DNA from: CAIUPE01 sp037131735
GTDB taxonomy: Bacteria > Pseudomonadota > Alphaproteobacteria > Rhizobiales > Beijerinckiaceae
Length of the DNA: 52,319 nt
NCBI GenBank assembly: GCA_037131735.1
Contig: JBAXQM010000019.1
Location: 1 to 52,319, forward strand
Direction of reading: 5' to 3'
Each line of letters begins with the position of its first letter. Positions within the stretch are counted from its first letter, which is position 1. Position numbers and translations under genes: made by a program. Of the stretch, positions 48,577-52,319 are shown one piece after another. The notes beneath the pieces were generated by a model. The model was not told the origin of the DNA, searched no databases, and worked only from the letters and a program-made list of their open reading frames with translations.

Positions 48577-48769
48577 GCGCCGATGCGGGCGATGCGCCGT
48601 GGATACATTCGGCGGGGCGTCGAGGCAAGAGGTTTAGCGAGCCTGAGCGTCACTTTAGCCGCAAAGCCGCCATATTCGGTTCAGCCCGCATTCAGCGCCG
48701 TGGCTCAATTCTATCCTTCATGAAGGCGGGAAACCCGAATCGCGGGCCCCGGACCTTTCGGAGGCACAA

Positions 48770-49165
48770 ATGAGTGATCGCGCGTTGAACCAGGTTTCTT
48801 CCCTTAAGACCCGGATCGGGAAAGGGGCGGCGGCACTCGCCGTGATGACCACCCTTGCTACGGCCTTACCGCAGGCGGCCCATGCGGATGGGCGCTGGGA
48901 TCCGGGTGCTGCGGCGGTTGTTGGCATTATTGGCGGCTTGGCGTTGGGCTCGGCTCTGTCGGGCGGTGGCGGCCACGGGTCAGTGGGTTATTCTTACGGC
49001 TATCAGCCGCAGCGCTATGAACACCGCCATCGTCACTATCGCGATTACGGCCCCTCGGTGAGTTATTACTGGGGTGAACCGCAACCTTCTTGCTACATCG
49101 TCAATGAACGCGTGTGGGTCCGCGGGTGGGGTTGGGATGTGCGTCCCGTTCGCTATTGCGAATAA
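48770..49165 (+). CDS. Small exported Gly/His/Tyr-rich protein
   Basis: A 131-residue protein with an extended signal peptide: charged n-region up to LKTRIGKG, hydrophobic AAALAVMTTLATALPQAAHA, cleavage near residue 39. A Gly-rich hydrophobic stretch AAAVVGIIGGLALGSALSGG follows (45-64), possibly a membrane or glycine-zipper helix. Then a His/Tyr/Arg-rich part and an ending with two Cys (SCYIVNERVWVRGWGWDVRP, YCE), which may form a disulfide. CGGAGG lies 5-7 nt before the ATG. Similar small proteins are common in rhizobia; function unknown. Confidence 0.72.
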   Translation: MSDRALNQVSSLKTRIGKGAAALAVMTTLATALPQAAHADGRWDPGAAAVVGIIGGLALGSALSGGGGHGSVGYSYGYQPQRYEHRHRHYRDYGPSVSYYWGEPQPSCYIVNERVWVRGWGWDVRPVRYCE

Positions 49166-49200
49166 TCACGGCGTTCAATTTTCAAAATTTACACGCATAA

Positions 49201-49228
49201 AAAAGGCCCCGTTCGCACGGGGCCTTTT
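49201..49228. terminator. Strong bidirectional terminator
   Basis: A perfect 12-bp stem AAAAGGCCCCGT/ACGGGGCCTTTT with a TCGC loop, lying between convergent genes. T-runs are supplied by the stem ends on both strands (TTTTGT and TTTTTTAT). Confidence 0.9.
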
Positions 49229-49253
49229 GTATGTCTCAGATCGATTAAAGCAC

Positions 49254-50966
49254 TCAGTCGTCTGCGTAGATGTCGCGGTCTTTCGTTTCGGGAACGAAGA
49301 TCAGACCGATGACGAAGGTGATAAGCGCAAACACAATCGGATACCACAAGCCGTAATAGATATCGCCGGTTTGTGCGACCAGTGCGAAGGCGGTTGCTGG
49401 CAGCAAGCCCCCGAACCAGCCATTGCCGATGTGATAAGGCAGCGACATCGATGTGTAGCGGATACGTGTCGGGAAGAGTTCGACAAGTGCCGCGGCAATC
49501 GGGCCGTAAACCATCGTCACATAAACAACGAGGATCGTCAGGATACCGATGATCGTCAATGTTTGCGGCTTGAAGATATCAAACACGCCTGTGAGCTTCA
49601 CCTTGTTCGGATCATCCGCCTTTGGATAGCCCGCTTCAACAGCTGCTGCGGTCAAGTTCTTGCTGAAGTCAGGATCAAGTTTTCCATCCTTGAAAACTTG
49701 AACGTCTTTACCCTGAACAACAATCTTCGCTTTTTCGCCAGCAGGCGCTGTCATCATAGTTGCGTATTTGATCGCACCCTTTGACAAGGCGTCACGTGCC
49801 ACGTCGCATGACGAGGTGAATTTGCGCGTACCCACAGGGTTGAACAAATCACCGCAATCGGCGGCATCAGCAACAACTTCTACCTTCACGGTTTCGAGCG
49901 CATTGGCCAAAGTCGGGTTGGCATTTTTCGTCAAGGCGCCGAAGAGCGGGAAGTAAGATACGGCTGCAAGCAAGCAACCGGCCAGAATGATCGGCTTACG
50001 GCCAATGCGATCTGACAAGCTGCCGAAGAAGATAAATCCCACAGTGCCGATTGCGAGCGAGTAAGCGATCAAGAGGTTGGCGGTGTAGCCGTCGATCTTC
50101 AAGATCGATTGCAAGAAGAACAGGGCGTAGAACTGACCTGTATACCAAACAACGCCTTGACCCATCACGAGGCCGAACAGCGCAAGAATAGCGAATTTCG
50201 CATTCTTCCACTGACCGAAGGCTTCCGTGAGCGGCGCCTTCGAATGCGTGCCTTCTTCCTTCATCTTTTGGAAGGCAGGCGATTCATTGAGTTGCAAACG
50301 AATCCAGACCGAGATGCCGAGAAGAACAATCGACACGCCGAAAGGAATACGCCAGCCCCAGGCCGCGAATGCCGCTTCGCCGATAAGTGTTCTTGTCGTC
50401 AAGATGACGATCAGCGAAAGGAAAAGGCCGAGTGTGGCTGTGGTTTGAATCCACGAGGTGTAGAACCCTCTGCGGCCATGCGGAGCATGTTCGGCAACGT
50501 AAGTGGCTGCGCCACCATATTCACCACCGAGTGCCAAGCCCTGAACCAAACGCAAACCGATCAGGATAATCGGCGCGGCGATTCCGATGCTTGCCGAGCT
50601 GGGGAGCAACGCAACGATAAAGGTTGAAATACCCATCAACAGGATTGTGACAAGGAAGGTATATTTACGACCGACGAGATCGCCGATGCGGCCGAACACG
50701 ATCGCACCGAAAGGACGAACGATGAAGCCCGCAGCAAAGGCGAGAAGCGAGAAGATGTTACGTGTCGCTTCGTCAAACATGGGCTTGCCATCGGCACCGG
50801 CCACGTTGAAGAACTGCGCACCAATAATCGCGGCAAGTGAACCGTACAGATAAAAATCATACCATTCGAAAACTGTACCGAGCGACGAGGCGAAAATAAC
50901 TTTCTTTTCGCTGCTCGTCATCGGCCGCTGCTCATGATGAGCTGTTGAGCCTGATGCTGTGGCCAT
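49254..50966 (-). CDS. MFS transporter, metabolite:H+ symporter family
   Basis: Major facilitator family protein of 570 residues with the MHS signature: FASSLGTVFEWYDFYLYGSL near 25-45 and GRIGDLVGRKYTFLVTILLM near 92. LALGGEYGGAATYVAEHAP near 145 is typical of ProP/ShiA/KgtP relatives. An insertion of about 120 residues (347-465) separates helices in the C-terminal half; it is polar, probably periplasmic, and holds Cys371 and Cys387. The substrate is likely an organic acid or osmolyte. ATG at 50966 is used because AAAGGA lies 6 nt upstream; ATG at 50972 abuts that site. Confidence 0.88.
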   Translation of the reverse strand: MATASGSTAHHEQRPMTSSEKKVIFASSLGTVFEWYDFYLYGSLAAIIGAQFFNVAGADGKPMFDEATRNIFSLLAFAAGFIVRPFGAIVFGRIGDLVGRKYTFLVTILLMGISTFIVALLPSSASIGIAAPIILIGLRLVQGLALGGEYGGAATYVAEHAPHGRRGFYTSWIQTTATLGLFLSLIVILTTRTLIGEAAFAAWGWRIPFGVSIVLLGISVWIRLQLNESPAFQKMKEEGTHSKAPLTEAFGQWKNAKFAILALFGLVMGQGVVWYTGQFYALFFLQSILKIDGYTANLLIAYSLAIGTVGFIFFGSLSDRIGRKPIILAGCLLAAVSYFPLFGALTKNANPTLANALETVKVEVVADAADCGDLFNPVGTRKFTSSCDVARDALSKGAIKYATMMTAPAGEKAKIVVQGKDVQVFKDGKLDPDFSKNLTAAAVEAGYPKADDPNKVKLTGVFDIFKPQTLTIIGILTILVVYVTMVYGPIAAALVELFPTRIRYTSMSLPYHIGNGWFGGLLPATAFALVAQTGDIYYGLWYPIVFALITFVIGLIFVPETKDRDIYADD

Positions 50967-51241
50967 GACCATTCCTTTTGTAGCGCGCGGGCAGGGATGG
51001 GGGAGCGGTGTTCAACCTCTCCGGCGAGCCATGCGATGACCCGCAGTCCTTCCTGACCGTGTCGGTCTATGCGACCGACTGTTTCCCCCAATAACGAATC
51101 CGATTTTTCAGACCCGTGGTGATTGACGCCACGTGACTCGATCTTTGCCGAGCACGCAGCGGTCATGGGTAAATACTAATAGAATCGGCTTGGAAATGCG
51201 ACCGTTTGAAGCCTCGGCCATTGGTCTAATGCGGTTCTGCC
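50967..51241. other. Intergenic region without a recognised feature (275 bp)
   Basis: The gap between the MHS-type transporter and rlmB, both leftward. Beyond the transporter ribosome-binding site I see no gene, hairpin with T-run or clear promoter. An 82-codon open frame here has no supporting ribosome-binding site or family resemblance. Confidence 0.5.
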
Positions 51242-52039
51242 TTATTTTGCAGTGCGAAAACGCGTCACAACTGCCAAAGCGACCGCCGCCGCATTCGAGA
51301 CATTGAGGCTCTTAATCGCTCCCGGCATATCGAGCCGCGCGAGCGTATCGCAGCGCTCGCGGGTGAGGCGACGAAGCCCGCGCCCCTCGGCACCCAGCAC
51401 AAGGGCCACGGGACCCGTTGCGAGGCTTTTTTCGAGCTCTTCCGGCCCCTCGGAGTCGAGACCGACGCGCCAATAGCCCATATCGCCCAATTTCACGAGC
51501 GCTTGGGCGAGATTGCCGACTTCGATCAGTGGCACATGTTCGAGTCCGCCCGAGGCGGTTTTTGCCAGAACGCCGATGGCGTCGGGCGCGTGGCGCTCGG
51601 TGATAATGATTGCCTCGGCAGCGAAAGCGGCGGCCGTGCGCAAGATCGCGCCGACATTATGCGGGTCTGTCACCTGATCGAGCACGATGACAACGCCTTC
51701 GCCCGACAGATCAACGAGATCAGCGGCAGGGAGCCCATCAACCTCAAGCGCGATGCCCTGATGCACGGCGCCGGAACCCGTCAGCCGGTCAATCTCCTCA
51801 GCGCGCGCAAGACGCGGCGTGATCGTCAAACGGGGCAGGGCCTCGTTCAGACGGTTCAACGCGTTCTCTGTAATATGGAGCACCATCGCCTTGCGGCGCG
51901 GGTTTTGGAGCGCCTCGATCACGGCGTGAAAGCCATAAATGACCGGCCGGCCGGAAGGCGCATGACGTGGCGTTTGCGTAGGGCGTGCCTCGCGGCCGCC
52001 ATCCTGTCCGCGTCTTTTAGGGTCAAACCGTCGTGCCAT
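51242..52039 (-). CDS. rlmB: 23S rRNA 2'-O-methyltransferase RlmB (SpoU/TrmH family)
   Basis: SPOUT-class methyltransferase of 265 residues that methylates the ribose of 23S rRNA (G2251 in E. coli). An Arg-rich N-terminal tail (1-30) precedes the substrate-binding domain (VIYGFHAVIEALQNPRRKAM near 33). Knot motifs are VIVLDQVTDPHNVGAILRTA near 115, ALVLGAEGRGLRRLTRE near 211 and MPGAIKSLNVSNAAAVALA near 237. The tRNA-Tyr gene lies upstream in the opposite direction, a common arrangement in related genomes. A different TrmH member is possible but less likely. Confidence 0.9.
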   Translation of the reverse strand: MARRFDPKRRGQDGGREARPTQTPRHAPSGRPVIYGFHAVIEALQNPRRKAMVLHITENALNRLNEALPRLTITPRLARAEEIDRLTGSGAVHQGIALEVDGLPAADLVDLSGEGVVIVLDQVTDPHNVGAILRTAAAFAAEAIIITERHAPDAIGVLAKTASGGLEHVPLIEVGNLAQALVKLGDMGYWRVGLDSEGPEELEKSLATGPVALVLGAEGRGLRRLTRERCDTLARLDMPGAIKSLNVSNAAAVALAVVTRFRTAK

Positions 52040-52207
52040 CGAGCATCAATCCTTGCTTGAGGCGCTTTCTGGCATGGCGACGGCGAAGGGGCAAATGCTT
52101 GCAGCCGATTTCTGGCCGTTGGAAGGTTGACACCCGGACACGGCCTTATCATAAGGGCGCACTCGTTCCGGCCCCCAAAGGCTCGGCGCGGGCGTGCGCT
52201 GGAGCAC

Positions 52208-52292
52208 GGGGGAATGTCCCGAGCGGCAAAGGGGGCGGACTGTAAATCCGCTGGCTATGCCTTCGCAGGTTCGAGTCCTGCTTCCCCCACCA
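52208..52292 (+). tRNA. tRNA-Tyr (anticodon GUA)
   Basis: A class II tRNA of 85 nt: acceptor GGGGGAA/TTCCCCC, D-arm with TCCCGAGCGGCAAAGGG, anticodon arm GCGGACTGTAAATCCGC with GUA, a long variable arm TGGCTATGCCTTC, T-arm GCAGGTTCGAGTCCTGC, and encoded CCA. It diverges from rlmB. Confidence 0.97.
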
Positions 52293-52316
52293 CGCTTCGC
52301 CTTCGGCTTCGCGTGG
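52290..52316. repeat. Imperfect palindrome starting in the tRNA-Tyr CCA end
   Basis: CCACGC (52290-52295) pairs with GCGTGG (52311-52316). Between them a 3x3 internal loop (TTC opposite TTC) encloses GCC/GGC with a TTC loop. The left arm begins with the tRNA CCA. Similar TTCG-rich palindromes next to tRNA genes occur in alphaproteobacterial genomes. It could be a repeat element, a processing structure or part of an attachment site; the window ends here. Confidence 0.5.
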
Positions 52317-52319
52317 CAC

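Noticed and set aside
1..52319. CRISPR array, insertion sequence, prophage or toxin-antitoxin module
   Set aside because: No regularly spaced repeats, transposase, integrase, phage structural or antitoxin-like genes were seen on either strand.

Overview
The window reads as chromosomal DNA of a free-living alphaproteobacterium, most like the Hyphomicrobiales (Rhizobiales). The basis is gene content and local gene order: NifU-like scaffold, yidD and thrS together; a CoxG-type SRPBCC protein; a bacterial transglutaminase-like cysteine proteinase; a FlgM-like protein; XRE-cupin and MHS-type transporters. GC content is moderate. There is no rRNA operon, CRISPR array, insertion sequence or prophage. 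The species is not identified.

Region 1 (1-1.6 kb): a cyclopropane-fatty-acid synthase cut off by the window edge, then a consensus-like sigma-54 promoter reading toward a 57-residue unknown protein and an FlgM-like anti-sigma factor. Region 2 (1.6-9.7 kb): an arginine-use locus. It holds an M20 amidohydrolase, dimethylarginine dimethylaminohydrolase, the AruH/AruI arginine transaminase pathway pair, and a complete basic amino acid ABC transporter divergent from it. Region 3 (9.8-11.8 kb): a polysaccharide pair, a GT-like protein with an uncertain start followed by UDP-galactopyranose mutase.

Region 4 (11.8-23.1 kb): polyamine catabolism. A leftward potFGHI-cupin-glutamine synthetase-like operon and a rightward puuA-spuC-puuB operon diverge from a shared 320-bp control region. 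A leftward agmatinase/guanidinobutyrase ends the pabB-pabA-pabC operon. Regions 2 and 4 together cover uptake and breakdown of arginine, methylarginine, agmatine or guanidinobutyrate, and putrescine. PuuC- and PuuD-type enzymes and a guanidinobutyraldehyde dehydrogenase are not in the window.

Region 5 (23-40 kb) is mainly cofactor and housekeeping: pabABC, folP-folB-folK and folE for folate, thiD for thiamine, hisI for histidine. Among these lie CoxG, an orphan form II CoxL-like molybdenum hydroxylase subunit, a Tat-exported glutathione peroxidase, dienelactone hydrolase, rhodanese, rhomboid and cysteine proteinase genes. An XRE-cupin regulator has a perfect 17-bp palindrome in front of it. 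The thiD ribosome-binding site lies inside one arm of an 11-bp inverted repeat.

Region 6 (40-52.3 kb): Fe-S scaffold protein, MipA-like outer membrane protein, yidD, thrS, a secreted protein with a triple repeat, an SLT-like protein and its overlapping partner, NAD kinase, a Gfo/Idh oxidoreductase, tRNA-Thr(UGU), a small secreted protein, an MHS-family transporter, rlmB and tRNA-Tyr(GUA). I did not find a clearly new multi-gene system. The best leads are regulatory: the sigma-54 promoter before flgM, the thiD leader structure, the XRE-cupin palindrome and the puu/pot control region.
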